From NCBI RefSeq assembly GCF_003428335.1, contig NZ_CP031704.1, positions 1,488,001-1,552,000 of the forward strand: a stretch of DNA of 64,000 bases, read 5' to 3'. Below the pieces are notes generated by a model, which worked only from the letters and a program-made list of their open reading frames with translations, did no database searches and had not been told where the DNA came from. Position 1 is the stretch's first letter, and each line of letters opens with the position of its first letter. Below, piece by piece: positions 55,077 through 64,000 of this stretch. A program made the translations under genes and the position numbers. The DNA comes from Solimonas sp. K1W22B-7 (GTDB taxonomy: Bacteria > Pseudomonadota > Gammaproteobacteria > Nevskiales > Nevskiaceae).

Positions 55077-57926
55077 ATGGGCGGCAAGGTTCGCGGTAAA
55101 CAGAAACATCAGGGACGCGGCCAGGCTGCGCATGTCACGCAGTTCAAGAGGACGTTGATTCACTCCAGCATTCTCGCGGTCCTGGGCGGCGTGTCGCTCG
55201 GCGCGCCGAGCCTGAGCTGGGCGGCGGAAGAACAGAGCCTGGAAGCGCTGCAGCGTGAGAACGAGCAACTGCGCCAGCAACTGGAAGCGCTGAAGCGCGC
55301 AGCGCCCGACGCGGCGAACGCCCAGGCCGAACCCGTCGCTCCGGCGGCGGCAGCGACCGAGGTGGCGCCGGAGCAGACGGAGCAGGCTGGCTCCGACGAA
55401 CCCACGGAACTCGACCGCGTCGTGGTGTCCGGAAAGAAGACACTGCAGCGCGTAAAGGACATACCTCAGTCGATCTCGGTAGTCTCGGGAGAGGATCTCA
55501 AGCGCGAGGACGCGGTCACGCTGGAGGCGATCACCAAGCGCCTGGCGAACGTGAAGTGGAATTACGGCAACAGCTCCACCAGCAACTACTCGATCCGTGG
55601 CCTGGGCAAGATCGCCAACATCGACAACGGCGATCCCAGCGTCGGTCTCTATGTCGATGGCATCGGCTATGCCTTCAACCAGATGGCCTACTTCAACTTC
55701 GTGGACGTCGATACGGTCGAGGTCGCCCGCGGGCCACAGGGCACACAGTTCGGCAGGAATGCCAGCATCGGCACGATCCGCGTCAACTACAAACGGCCGT
55801 CCTTCACGCCGTACAACGAGGTCACGGTTGGCTTCAGCAAGTACCAGGACCAGGATTACGGCGATTCCAATGGCAGTGTCAAGGCCACCGCCGTCAGCAC
55901 CGGTCCGTTGATCGACAACCTGCTGGCCTATCGAACCACGGTCAACGTCGACAAGGGCGGCGGCTGGATCCGCAACAGCTACAACCCCGACAATCGCTAC
56001 ATCAGCTCTGATCGTGTAACCGGCCGCATGCAGCTGTTGCTGACGCCTGCGCCGAACCTCGACATCAAGTTCAGCGGCGAGGTCAGCCCGCGAAACAGCG
56101 AGAACGTCAACATCGGCTCCACCAACTTCTTCTTCAAGGCCACGCCGCCGCGCTATGCGGATGGCACCCTCACAACGGTCAATCTGACGACGGAGGCCCG
56201 CCTGGCGCGCCCCTGGTTTACGCGCAACACGGACTACACCGTCCCCGGCGACTACTTCAACCAGGAGTTCATCGCCAGTGATACCCAGCAGGGCGTGGTC
56301 ACGGGCAGCAACGGCGCCAATCTCGAGGTGAACTGGAACGTCGCCGACAAGTACCAGCTCAGCTCGATCTCGGGCTTCAGGGACTACTACTTCAACGCTT
56401 TCCGCGACGATGAAGGCACGGTGTTCGATGTGCAGACCGCCGCTGGCCAGAACAAGGTCTATTCGCAAGCCAGTCAGGAATTCCGCCTGGTGTCACAGGT
56501 GGAGGACCTTGTCGACTACCAAGCTGGCGTTTTCCTGCAGCGCGCCATCAGCGACTCGGCAGGAAATGCGATCTTTGGTACGGATGCCGGCGCCTGGTTT
56601 GCGTCGAAACAACAGTACGATCGCCTGGACGTTACTGGTCCGAATGGCGTTTCCGGCCGCGCCCTGCTCAACGATTCCCTTGCCGATCTCTGGAAGAAGA
56701 CGCCAACGAAGTCGGAGAACACTTCCACCGCACTGTATGCGAACGCGGACTGGCACGTTACCGAGCCGTTGACGGTCAATACGGGTGTCCGTTTTGGCCA
56801 CGAGAAGCGTGAACTGACCACGAGGGCCTTCATCAAGGAGAATGGCTATGGTGCTGCGCTGAACCCAGGGAATCGTGGAGGCTTCAACTCGAACAACCTC
56901 GGAGACATATCGACAAGCACCAATACGCCAGAGCAAATAGCCTTGGCCGACAGTGTCGCGCAGCGCTATTTTGGTGTCACGACCTATGCCAGCCTCACGC
57001 CAGCTCAGATGCGGCAGGTTGCGGATGCCAAGGCAATCCGCAGCGGGCGTATCGGTGCGACCTATTCTTCGTATGCCGCCAAGCCTTACGAAGACGACAT
57101 CTACACTGCCAGCTTCGCCCCGCGCTACAAGTTCAATGAGAACGTAACGGGCTACCTGTCGGCAGCCTACGGAGAGAAGTCTGGTCTGCCGGGCGTGCTG
57201 TCCACTTCCGGGACCCTGGTGGAGTACGAGGTGAAGCCCGAGAAGAACACTGCCTTCGAGATCGGCGCCAAATCGACGCTGCTGGGTGGAGATCTGCTGC
57301 TCAATACTGCGATCTACCTCAACGATATCGAGGACTATCAGCAGAACCTTCTGGTGCTTGACGAACTCGCCACCGCGGCGGGTGGCGGCGGGGCGATATT
57401 TGCCTCCGTGGCCGGCAATGTCCCGAAGGTTCGTGCGCAGGGTGTGGAGATCGACGGGGTATACACCGGCATCAAGAACACATCTCTGCGCTTCTCCGGC
57501 GCATACAACGACGCGTACTACAAGGAATTCCCCAACCTGGCGAAGCCAGTCGAGCGAAGCAACGAGCAACCCGAAACCTATCGGGACGCATCGGGAGAAA
57601 CCTTGCCCGGCGCCTCCAAGTGGTCTTTCAGCGTGGGCGCCAACCATAGCTTGCCGCTGGCCAACAACAAGGTCTTCCGTAGCGGCTTCACCACCAACTA
57701 CGTCAGCAGTTTCAATTCGGACAACGCCTTGTCGGAGTACGCGGTCATCGGTGGCTACAGCACGACGGACCTGTCGCTGGGTTTCGGCGATTCGCGAGGC
57801 CGGGCCGAGGTGGGCTTCTTCGTCAAGAACGTGTTCGACGACGACACGCCGCGCAACAAGACCTGGAACGCCTGGGCGCCCGGCTTCCCGCGCCAGTTCG
57901 GCCTGACTTTCACCAGCAGGCTGTAA
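55077..57926 (+). CDS. TonB-dependent outer-membrane receptor
   Basis: The protein has 949 residues. A long signal (about 1-48) is followed by a coiled-coil stretch SLEALQRENEQLRQQLEALK and an Ala/Pro linker. The plug domain starts near LDRVVVSGKKTLQRVKDIPQS, and the beta barrel ends FGLTFTSRL with a C-terminal aromatic-hydrophobic pattern. It imports an unknown ligand using TonB and ExbBD. The start at 55077 has GGAG 8 bases upstream. The part around 56.4-57.5 kb looks less GC-biased than neighbours. Confidence 0.93.
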   Translation: MGGKVRGKQKHQGRGQAAHVTQFKRTLIHSSILAVLGGVSLGAPSLSWAAEEQSLEALQRENEQLRQQLEALKRAAPDAANAQAEPVAPAAAATEVAPEQTEQAGSDEPTELDRVVVSGKKTLQRVKDIPQSISVVSGEDLKREDAVTLEAITKRLANVKWNYGNSSTSNYSIRGLGKIANIDNGDPSVGLYVDGIGYAFNQMAYFNFVDVDTVEVARGPQGTQFGRNASIGTIRVNYKRPSFTPYNEVTVGFSKYQDQDYGDSNGSVKATAVSTGPLIDNLLAYRTTVNVDKGGGWIRNSYNPDNRYISSDRVTGRMQLLLTPAPNLDIKFSGEVSPRNSENVNIGSTNFFFKATPPRYADGTLTTVNLTTEARLARPWFTRNTDYTVPGDYFNQEFIASDTQQGVVTGSNGANLEVNWNVADKYQLSSISGFRDYYFNAFRDDEGTVFDVQTAAGQNKVYSQASQEFRLVSQVEDLVDYQAGVFLQRAISDSAGNAIFGTDAGAWFASKQQYDRLDVTGPNGVSGRALLNDSLADLWKKTPTKSENTSTALYANADWHVTEPLTVNTGVRFGHEKRELTTRAFIKENGYGAALNPGNRGGFNSNNLGDISTSTNTPEQIALADSVAQRYFGVTTYASLTPAQMRQVADAKAIRSGRIGATYSSYAAKPYEDDIYTASFAPRYKFNENVTGYLSAAYGEKSGLPGVLSTSGTLVEYEVKPEKNTAFEIGAKSTLLGGDLLLNTAIYLNDIEDYQQNLLVLDELATAAGGGGAIFASVAGNVPKVRAQGVEIDGVYTGIKNTSLRFSGAYNDAYYKEFPNLAKPVERSNEQPETYRDASGETLPGASKWSFSVGANHSLPLANNKVFRSGFTTNYVSSFNSDNALSEYAVIGGYSTTDLSLGFGDSRGRAEVGFFVKNVFDDDTPRNKTWNAWAPGFPRQFGLTFTSRL

Positions 57927-57955
57927 GGCGTCGGGACGCTATCCCCACAGCAGCA

Positions 57956-57985
57956 GGTTCCGGGCCCCGCGAGGGGCCCGGAACC
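57956..57985 (+). terminator. Strong hairpin after the TonB receptor gene
   Basis: A perfect 13-bp GC-rich stem (57956-57968 with 57973-57985) has a GCGA loop. It lacks a real T run, so termination is likely but not certain. No gene lies between it and 58200. Confidence 0.6.
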
Positions 57986-58199
57986 GTTCTGCAGGCAGGC
58001 ACTGTTCGGCAATCAACAGCAACTGTTGTAAGCGCGACAGCGGCTGTCTTTCCCTCACGGATCGTCCGTAATTAAAGCTTTACAAAACAACACCTTGAAT
58101 TTGTGTTCGATGAGTTCCGGCTTGGTATGCGTCTTGCCCTGGTGGGCGGATGGAGCGGAGCTCCACTTTGAAGTTTTCCAGATCATCAGGAGAGGTTTC

Positions 58200-60650
58200 A
58201 TGAGCAACAGTAAGCGCCTTGCCTTCGTGCTGGGCGTCGCCACGGCCCTGGGCGCCGGCGCCCTGGCCGCGCAGGAAAAGCCCGCCGCCATGGATGGCAA
58301 GGCAAAGCTGCCGATCCCGCATGGCGTGTTCGTGAAGCCCGCGGAGGACAAGGCGACGCCGCAGTCCAAGGCGCGCCTGCCGGGCAACTGGGCCTACCGT
58401 CCGCTCGCCGTTCCCGCCGTGCCTGCCGTGAAGGACAAGCATTGGGCGCGTACGGACATCGACCGCTTCGTGCTGGCGCGGCTGGAGGAGGCCAAGCTCA
58501 AGCCCTCGCCGGAAGCCGACAGGAGCACGCTGATCCGTCGCGTCTACCTGGACGTGACCGGCGTGATTCCCAAGCCGGAAGAGGTCAGGGCCTTCGTCAA
58601 CGACCGCTCTCCCGACGCCTACGAGAAGCTGGTGGACCGCCTGCTGGCCTCCCCGCAGTACGGCGAACGCATCGGCCGCCGCTGGCTGGACCTCGCGCGC
58701 TACGCCGACACGCAGGGCTTCCAGGACGACGAGCAGCGCCCCGGCATGTGGCGTTACCGCGACTACGTGATCAAGTCCTTCAACCAGGACAAGCCCTTCA
58801 ACCAGTTCGTGCGCGAGCAGATCGCCGGCGACGAACTATGGCCGGGCAAGCAGGAGGCCCTGGTGGCCACCGGCTTCCTGCGCGGCTACCCGGATGCCCC
58901 CGACCATCGCGACCTGCTGGAGAAGCGCTACAACAGCATCACCGACATGACCGACACGGTCGGCACGGCGCTGCTGGGTCACCCGGTGGAGTGCGCCCGT
59001 TGCCACGATCACAAGTTCGACAAGGTGTCGCAGAAGGAATACTTCCAGCTGCAGGCCTTCTTCACCAACACGCTGCCCAGCGACAACCTGCCGGTGATCG
59101 AGAAGGGTGAGCGCGAGCTGAAGTTCGAGAAGGACTACGCCGCCTGGGAAGAAGAGACCAAGGACGTCCGCGGCAAGCTCGCGGCTTTCGTGGAGCCGTA
59201 CCGGGGCGAGGTGGTCGAGTACGGCCGCCAGCGCTTCTACGAGGACTCCCGTGCCTCGCTGTACAAGCCGGAGTCGGAATGGAAGTCGCTGGACCGCTGG
59301 ATCAACTACCGCTTCGACCAGTACGTCATCCGCAACAATCCCAACTATGGCTTCGACATCAGCTTCTATGCCGCGGCCAACGGCGCCTTCAACAACGCCC
59401 TGGAAGTGGCCCAGGCCGACCCGGGATTCGACAAGGACAAGCTGGCCAAGCTCAAGTCCCGCAAGGAGGACTACGGCAAGCTGTACGGCAAGCTGAAGGA
59501 CTTCAACGACAAGCGTCCTGTCCAGGGTGCGACGATCATCTCCGGCCTGACCGAGCATGGCACCGACGCCGCGCCGCAGTTCGTCTACGCGGTGGGCGAT
59601 CACCACAAGCCGTTGGAAGAAGTGCAGCCGGCGTTCCCGGCGCTGTTCACGCCGGGCAAGACGGAGGCGAAGATCGTGCCGACCGCGACCTCGTCCGGGC
59701 GCCGCAGCGCACTGGCCAACTGGCTGGTGTCGGAGGACAACGCCGTGGTGCCGCGCGTGTTCGTCAACCGGGTGTGGGCGCAGTACCTGGACAATGGCAT
59801 CGTCTCCACGGTCAGCGACTTTGGCCGTGCCGGGCAGAAGCCGACGCATCCGGAGCTGCTGGACTACCTGGCCGAGGAGTTCGTCAAGAACGGCTGGAGC
59901 GCCAAGAGGCTGAGCCGCGAGATCCTGCTGTCCAGCGTCTACCGCCAGTCTTCGGCGGAGCGCAAGGAGGTGGCCGCGGCCGATCCGTACAACAAGCTGC
60001 TGGCGCAGTTCCCGCGCAAGCGCCTGGAAACGGAACAGGTGCGCGACTCGCTGCTGGCCGCCGCCGGCCTGCTGACGGAGAAGGACGGTGGTCCGGGTGC
60101 CTTCCCGCCTTTGCCTGAGGTGATCTACAAGGCCTCGGCCCGCAACGTGCCGGACTTCTGGCCGCAGACCAAGGACGATCAGGACCAGTACAGCCGCAGT
60201 GTCTATGTCTACGTGCGGCGCAGCCTGCCGTATCCGATGCTGGAGGCCTTCGACAGCGCATCGCCGCAGGCCGCGCACAGCCGTCGCGACGTGACCACCA
60301 CGCCGCAGCAGTCGCTGACCCTGTTCAACAACGAGCAGGTCTTCGAATGGTCCAAGCACCTGGCCGGACGAGTGATCCGCGAGGCCGGCGGCAGCGAGGA
60401 CGCGCAGCTGGACCGCCTGTACCAGGTGCTCTATTCGCGCACGCCGGACCTGCAGGAGAAGCAGATCGCCAAGACCTTCCTCAAGCACCACGAGGGCGTG
60501 ATCCGCGAGCAGCTGACCTCCGGCAAGTTCGCGGTGGCCACCCCGACGGGCCTGAAGGACGTGCCGAACGTCAGTCCGACCCGCCTGGCCGCCTTCGTCG
60601 ACCTGGCGCACGCGCTGTCCAACACCAACGAATTCATCTACCGCTTCTAG
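58200..60650 (+). CDS. DUF1549/DUF1553 domain protein, exported
   Basis: The protein has 816 residues with a signal peptide. DUF1549 spans about 75-280 (DRFVLARLEEAKLKPSPEA, LIRRVYLDVTGVIP, RRWLDLARYADTQGFQ, and CARCHDHKFD with a CxxCH heme-like motif). DUF1553 spans about 490-770 (RRSALANWLVSEDN, RVFVNRVWAQ, SRRDVTTTPQQSLTLFN). Planctomycete relatives often carry a separate cytochrome domain, absent here. It is paired with a DUF1501 gene 25 bases downstream. The function is unknown. Confidence 0.9.
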   Translation: MSNSKRLAFVLGVATALGAGALAAQEKPAAMDGKAKLPIPHGVFVKPAEDKATPQSKARLPGNWAYRPLAVPAVPAVKDKHWARTDIDRFVLARLEEAKLKPSPEADRSTLIRRVYLDVTGVIPKPEEVRAFVNDRSPDAYEKLVDRLLASPQYGERIGRRWLDLARYADTQGFQDDEQRPGMWRYRDYVIKSFNQDKPFNQFVREQIAGDELWPGKQEALVATGFLRGYPDAPDHRDLLEKRYNSITDMTDTVGTALLGHPVECARCHDHKFDKVSQKEYFQLQAFFTNTLPSDNLPVIEKGERELKFEKDYAAWEEETKDVRGKLAAFVEPYRGEVVEYGRQRFYEDSRASLYKPESEWKSLDRWINYRFDQYVIRNNPNYGFDISFYAAANGAFNNALEVAQADPGFDKDKLAKLKSRKEDYGKLYGKLKDFNDKRPVQGATIISGLTEHGTDAAPQFVYAVGDHHKPLEEVQPAFPALFTPGKTEAKIVPTATSSGRRSALANWLVSEDNAVVPRVFVNRVWAQYLDNGIVSTVSDFGRAGQKPTHPELLDYLAEEFVKNGWSAKRLSREILLSSVYRQSSAERKEVAAADPYNKLLAQFPRKRLETEQVRDSLLAAAGLLTEKDGGPGAFPPLPEVIYKASARNVPDFWPQTKDDQDQYSRSVYVYVRRSLPYPMLEAFDSASPQAAHSRRDVTTTPQQSLTLFNNEQVFEWSKHLAGRVIREAGGSEDAQLDRLYQVLYSRTPDLQEKQIAKTFLKHHEGVIREQLTSGKFAVATPTGLKDVPNVSPTRLAAFVDLAHALSNTNEFIYRF

Positions 60651-60675
60651 AACCCCCTTGTTAAGGAGTAGAACC

Positions 60676-62121
60676 ATGAGCAACGACAAACTCTCCCGCC
60701 GCGATTTCCTCGCGTCGGCAGGCAAGGGGGCGGCCTATACCGTCGGCGGCATGATCGGCGTGACGGGAATCTTCTCGCCGGTGATGGCCGCGGAGCCCGA
60801 GGCGCCCGTCGCCAATTTCCTCGACCCCAAGCCGACGCACTATCCCGGCAAGGCGAAGTCGGTGATCTGGCTGCACCAGAACGGCGCCCCCGCCGCGCAG
60901 GATCTCTTCGACTACAAGCCGGAACTGGTCAAGCTGCACAACCAGGAAATCCCGGAGTCCTTCCTCAAGGGTGTGCAGGTCAATACCCAGGGCGGCGCCG
61001 GCAAGCTGCTGGCTTCCGACCGCAAGTGGAAGCAGTACGGCCAGAGCGGCAAGTGGTTCTCGGACCTGCTGCCGAATCTCGGCACCCACGCCGACGAGCT
61101 CGCCTTCATCCACAGCATGGAGACGATCGGCGCGACGCATGACATCTCCACCATGCTGCTGAACTCCAGCGGCGCGGTCCCGGGTCGTCCGACGCTGGGC
61201 GCCTGGGTGACCTATGCCCTGGGCTCCGGCAATCCCAACCTGCCACCCTACGTCGTGCTGTCCAACGGTGGACGTGGTCTCGCCGGCGGTTCGGTGAACT
61301 ACTCCGCCGGCTTCCTGCCCGCGGTCTACCAGGGCGTACCGCTGCAGCTGGGCGAAACGCCGATCCTGTACCTGGACCGCCCGGAACTGCTGTCGTCCCG
61401 GCAGCAGCGCGATTCGCTGGATTTCCTGCGCGACTTCAACAAGCGCCAGGCGGCGAAGCGTCCTGCCGACACGGAACTGAAGGCCCGCCTGGAGGCCTAC
61501 GAACTGGCCTACCGCATGCAGACCACCGTGCCCGACGTGGTGGACATCAACAAGGAGTCCGCCGCCACGCGTACGGCCTATGGCATCGGCACCGACGAGA
61601 CCAACGACTACGGCACCAACCTGCTGCGCGCCCGCCGACTGGTGGAGAACGGCGTGCGCTTCGTGCAGGTGGTCTCCGGCAAGGCCGGCAAGTACAACGA
61701 CTGGGACGCGCACACCGACCTCGAGGGCAACCACAAGGCGCAGGCGAAGATGGTCGACAAGCCGATCGCGGCGCTGCTGACCGATCTGAAGGAGCGCGGC
61801 CTGCTCGACTCCACCCTGGTGGTCTGGACCGCCGAGTTCGGCCGCACCTCCTACGGCCAGTCCGGCACCGGTCGTGACCACAACCCCTGGGGCTACACGC
61901 AATGGCTGGCCGGCGCCGGCACCAAGGGCGGCAGCACGCTGGGCCAGACCGACGAGATCGGCCTCAAGGCCGTCGGCAAGGCCGTGACCACCTACGACTT
62001 CCAGGCCACGGTGCTGCACGCCCTGGGCCTGAACCACCTGAAGACCACCTTCCTCTACAACGGCCGCTCCGAGCGTCCGACGGTGGTCTACGGCGACATC
62101 GTCAAGGAAGTCTTCGCCTGA
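60676..62121 (+). CDS. DUF1501 domain protein with Tat signal
   Basis: The protein has 481 residues. A twin-arginine signal SRRDFLASAG (7-16) is followed by a sulfatase/alkaline-phosphatase-like fold with WLHQNGAPAAQDLFDYKPEL, FIHSMETIGATHD, VWTAEFGRT and GRDHNPWGYTQWLAGAG. DUF1501 genes accompany DUF1549/DUF1553 genes in many bacteria. AAGGAG lies 7 bases before the ATG. The role is unproven. Confidence 0.9.
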   Translation: MSNDKLSRRDFLASAGKGAAYTVGGMIGVTGIFSPVMAAEPEAPVANFLDPKPTHYPGKAKSVIWLHQNGAPAAQDLFDYKPELVKLHNQEIPESFLKGVQVNTQGGAGKLLASDRKWKQYGQSGKWFSDLLPNLGTHADELAFIHSMETIGATHDISTMLLNSSGAVPGRPTLGAWVTYALGSGNPNLPPYVVLSNGGRGLAGGSVNYSAGFLPAVYQGVPLQLGETPILYLDRPELLSSRQQRDSLDFLRDFNKRQAAKRPADTELKARLEAYELAYRMQTTVPDVVDINKESAATRTAYGIGTDETNDYGTNLLRARRLVENGVRFVQVVSGKAGKYNDWDAHTDLEGNHKAQAKMVDKPIAALLTDLKERGLLDSTLVVWTAEFGRTSYGQSGTGRDHNPWGYTQWLAGAGTKGGSTLGQTDEIGLKAVGKAVTTYDFQATVLHALGLNHLKTTFLYNGRSERPTVVYGDIVKEVFA

Positions 62122-62164
62122 TCGGGCGAAGGCCGTTTTCTCAAAGACTCAAGGAACAGACACG

Positions 62165-62581
62165 ATGAAACACGCACTTCATAAGATTCCCGCAGCGATC
62201 CTGCTGCTGGCCCTGGGCGGAGCGGCCAGCGCCGCCGACGTCCAGATCAAGCTCAGCGGCGACCAGGAGACGCCGGCGGTCACCACCTCCGCCAGCGGCA
62301 GCGGCACGCTGTCCGTCGGCGACGACAAGAGCATCTCCGGCAGCATCAAGACCAAGGACCTGGCCGGCGCCACCGCCGCGCACATCCACAAGGGTGCGGC
62401 GGGCGACAAGGGCCCGCCGGTGGTGCACCTCACCAAGGCCTCGGAGAGCGAGTGGACGGTCCCGGCCGGCTCCAAGCTGAGCGACGAGGACTACGAGAGC
62501 TTCAAGGCCGGCAAGCTGTACGTGAACATCCACACCGCGGCCAACAAGGGCGGCGAGATTCGCGGGCAGATCGCGCCCTGA
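62165..62581 (+). CDS. CHRD domain protein, exported
   Basis: The protein has 138 residues. A signal peptide (AILLLALGGAASA) precedes one CHRD domain with LSGDQETPAVTT, AAHIHKGAAGDKGPPVVHL and LYVNIHTAANKGGEIRGQI. CHRD domains are beta-rich and often extracellular; the conserved His may bind metal. It is the last gene of the DUF1553-DUF1501 run, ended by a terminator. Confidence 0.92.
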   Translation: MKHALHKIPAAILLLALGGAASAADVQIKLSGDQETPAVTTSASGSGTLSVGDDKSISGSIKTKDLAGATAAHIHKGAAGDKGPPVVHLTKASESEWTVPAGSKLSDEDYESFKAGKLYVNIHTAANKGGEIRGQIAP

Positions 62582-62601
62582 GCGGGCGGCGGCAAAACAA
62601 G

Positions 62602-62625
62602 GGCGGCCGGATGGCCGCCTTTTTT
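62602..62625 (+). terminator. Rho-independent terminator
   Basis: A 7-bp GGCGGCC/GGCCGCC stem with a GGAT loop is followed by six T. Confidence 0.88.
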
Positions 62626-62692
62626 GTTGCCGAACGGCTGCTTGGTGATGCGATGCCGGGCTTGTAGGAGCCTGGGAACACAGTCCAAAAGA

Positions 62693-62721
62693 AAAGGCGG
62701 CCAGATGCCCTGGCCGCCTTT
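62693..62721. terminator. Bidirectional terminator facing the exb genes
   Basis: A perfect 9-bp stem (62696-62704 with 62710-62718) is flanked by A-rich and T-rich tracts. On the minus strand it ends the exbB-exbD-exbD operon. Confidence 0.8.
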
Positions 62722-62741
62722 CTCGTTCCAGACGCTTGCGC

Positions 62742-63173
62742 TCAATCTGCGAACTGCTCTCCACCCACCAGTCCCACCTTGGTCAGCCCGCCGCGCTGGA
62801 TCGCGGCCATGACGCTGGCGACGACGCGGTAGGCAGCCTGCTTGTCGGGGCGGACATGCAGTTCGGGCGTGATCTCCTGGGCTGCTGCTGCCTTGAGGCG
62901 TGCTTCCAGCGCCGGCAGGTCGGCCAGGGTTTCCCCGTTCCAGAGGATGCTGCCCGAGGGCGCGATGTCCACGCGCACGACCTCGGGCGGTACCGCGGGC
63001 GGCGGCGGGTTGCCCAGCGGCATGTTGAGGTTGACCGAGTGCAGCTGGATGGGGATGGTGATGATCAACATGATCAGCAGCACCAGCATCACGTCGATCA
63101 GCGGCGTGGTGTTGATGTCGACGATGACATCCGGGTCGCCGGAGCCGGCGCCCGATCCGATATTCATGCCCAT
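62742..63173 (-). CDS. exbD: ExbD-type biopolymer transport protein (second copy)
   Basis: The protein has 143 residues. A short Gly-rich cytoplasmic N-terminus is followed by VDINTTPLIDVMLVLLIMLIITIP, the single membrane helix with the proton-conducting Asp (D27), and a periplasmic domain. With ExbB it powers TonB. It is the last gene of the operon. Confidence 0.93.
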   Translation of the reverse strand: MGMNIGSGAGSGDPDVIVDINTTPLIDVMLVLLIMLIITIPIQLHSVNLNMPLGNPPPPAVPPEVVRVDIAPSGSILWNGETLADLPALEARLKAAAAQEITPELHVRPDKQAAYRVVASVMAAIQRGGLTKVGLVGGEQFAD

Positions 63174-63205
63174 GAACGGGTTTCCTGCATTGGGTGGTGG
63201 TCCGC

Positions 63206-63631
63206 CTACTGCCGCGGCGGAGGTTCGGTGATGAAGCCGAGCTTGGCGATGCCGGCACGCTGGCTGGCCAGGACGACCCGGCCGACGTGCTCGTAGGCGG
63301 CGTCGCCGTCGCCGCGGATGTGGACCTCGGGTTGGGGATCCTGCTGGGCGATGGCCGTGAACTTCTCGAGCAGCAGGTCGGAGTTGCCGACCTGCTGCTC
63401 GTTCCAGAACACGTCGCCGGCGCGCGTCACCGACAGGGTGATGTTCTCCGGCTTGGTGATGCGCGGCTGGTTGCGCTCCTTGGGGAGCTCGACCGGCACC
63501 GTGCGGATCGCCACCGGGATGGTGATGAGGAAGATGATGAGCAGCACCAGCATCACGTCCACCAGCGGGGTGGTGTTGATGGTGGAGACGACCTCGTCCT
63601 CATCGTCGGCGGAGCCGATATGGATGCCCAT
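63206..63631 (-). CDS. exbD: ExbD-type biopolymer transport protein (first copy)
   Basis: The protein has 141 residues. It has the same build: STINTTPLVDVMLVLLIIFLITIP with Asp in the helix, then a periplasmic domain containing VHIRGDGDAAYEHV. Two unequal ExbD genes in tandem suggest a heteromeric or alternative motor. It lies 6 bases after exbB. Confidence 0.93.
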   Translation of the reverse strand: MGIHIGSADDEDEVVSTINTTPLVDVMLVLLIIFLITIPVAIRTVPVELPKERNQPRITKPENITLSVTRAGDVFWNEQQVGNSDLLLEKFTAIAQQDPQPEVHIRGDGDAAYEHVGRVVLASQRAGIAKLGFITEPPPRQ

Positions 63632-63637
63632 GTCGGA

Positions 63638-64000
63638 CTACCGGGCCGCGGCGGCCTGCAGCGGGGTGTGCTGCACGAGTTTGACCGGAGCGTGGCCCTG
63701 GGCGGCACGTGCGGCGGCCGCGCCCAGCAGCACCGAATGCAGTTCGCCGCCGAAGCCGCGCACGCTTTCCAGCGCCGCCTTGTTGCGGCGGACCAGCCAG
63801 TTGTAGCCCAGCACCGCCGGCACGGCCACGGCCAGGCCGATGGCGGTCATGATCAGTGCCTCGCCGACGGGACCGGCGACCTTGTCGATCGAGGCCTGGC
63901 CGGCGATGCCGATGGCGGTGAGCGCGTGGTAGATGCCCCAGACGGTGCCGAACAGGCCGACGAAGGGTGCGGTGGAGCCCACCGTCGCCAGGAAGGCGAG
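63638..64000 (-). CDS. exbB: ExbB/TolQ-type motor protein, C-terminal part
   Basis: At least 120 residues are visible and the gene continues beyond the right edge. LAFLATVGSTAPFVGLFGTVWGIYHAL and EALIMTAIGLAVAVPAVLGYNWLVRRN are the conserved membrane helices of the MotA/TolQ/ExbB family. It forms the proton channel with the two ExbD proteins. Confidence 0.93.
   Translation of the reverse strand, partial: LAFLATVGSTAPFVGLFGTVWGIYHALTAIGIAGQASIDKVAGPVGEALIMTAIGLAVAVPAVLGYNWLVRRNKAALESVRGFGGELHSVLLGAAAARAAQGHAPVKLVQHTPLQAAAAR

Noticed and set aside
62664-62672. Half REP site (TGTAGGAGC)
   Set aside because: Only nine bases match and there is no inverted partner.

Overview
The window is GC-rich chromosomal DNA from a heterotrophic proteobacterium, most likely a gammaproteobacterium of the Nevskiales/Xanthomonadales type. 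This placement is an inference from the AcnD/PrpF version of the methylcitrate cycle, fused RlmKL, GspA/GspB, cytochrome c4 and c' proteins, MliC, and intergenic palindromes of the GTAGGAGCGGC type. I see no phage, plasmid, CRISPR array or complete insertion sequence.

Layout. (1) 1-8.8 kb: start of an SDR gene, a small membrane protein, then the propionate (2-methylcitrate) operon prpB-prpC-acnD-prpF on the minus strand. It is divergent from its sigma54 activator prpR, with a near-consensus -24/-12 promoter and a perfect 35-bp inverted repeat between them. (2) 8.8-12.2 kb: a FabH-like ketosynthase, a LOG-family protein, two small proteins and tRNA-Ala(CGC). (3) 12.5-17.1 kb: a compact Csu-type fimbrial operon (spore-coat-U subunit, chaperone, usher, double-domain tip); the chaperone has a one-base frameshift in a G6 run. 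(4) 17.1-31.3 kb: argD, gspA-gspB, tRNA-Arg(CCT), a large Ig-like lipoprotein, nth with a solitary RnfB-like ferredoxin, metG, a His-rich secreted protein, apbC and dcd. (5) 31.3-38.9 kb: lipid-anchored or exported hydrolases (SdsA-type sulfatase, phospholipase C-like phosphoesterase, PHP hydrolase), an AraC regulator, an MliC lysozyme inhibitor and a secreted protein with an internal duplication. (6) 39.3-48.2 kb: a sensor kinase with a double-receiver regulator, rlmKL, a macrodomain protein, a small hydrolase, a TVP38-like membrane protein, an M23 peptidase and an L,D-transpeptidase. (7) 48.3-54.8 kb: an epimerase-like gene, then an eight-gene exported redox operon behind a good sigma54 promoter: SMP-30 lactonase, Tat dienelactone hydrolase, cytochrome b561, two class II c-type cytochromes, a rhodanese with Ser in place of Cys, a diheme cytochrome c and a peroxiredoxin. 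(8) 55-64 kb: a TonB-dependent receptor, a DUF1549/DUF1553 protein, a Tat DUF1501 protein, a CHRD protein, and convergent exbB-exbD-exbD.

Interspersed repeats are the most unusual layer. Two 266-bp elements (9934-10199 and 38988-39253) have 32-bp terminal inverted repeats and internal hairpins. The copies differ by paired, pairing-preserving substitutions in several stems, so the fold appears to be conserved. Three REP-like palindromes, three long inverted arrays with a 9-nt period (two inside the prp operon) and two CCCTCTCCC hairpins fill other gaps.

The best candidates for undescribed biology are the 266-bp structured element, the sigma54-controlled redox operon, and the receptor/DUF1549-DUF1553/DUF1501/CHRD/Exb group beside it.
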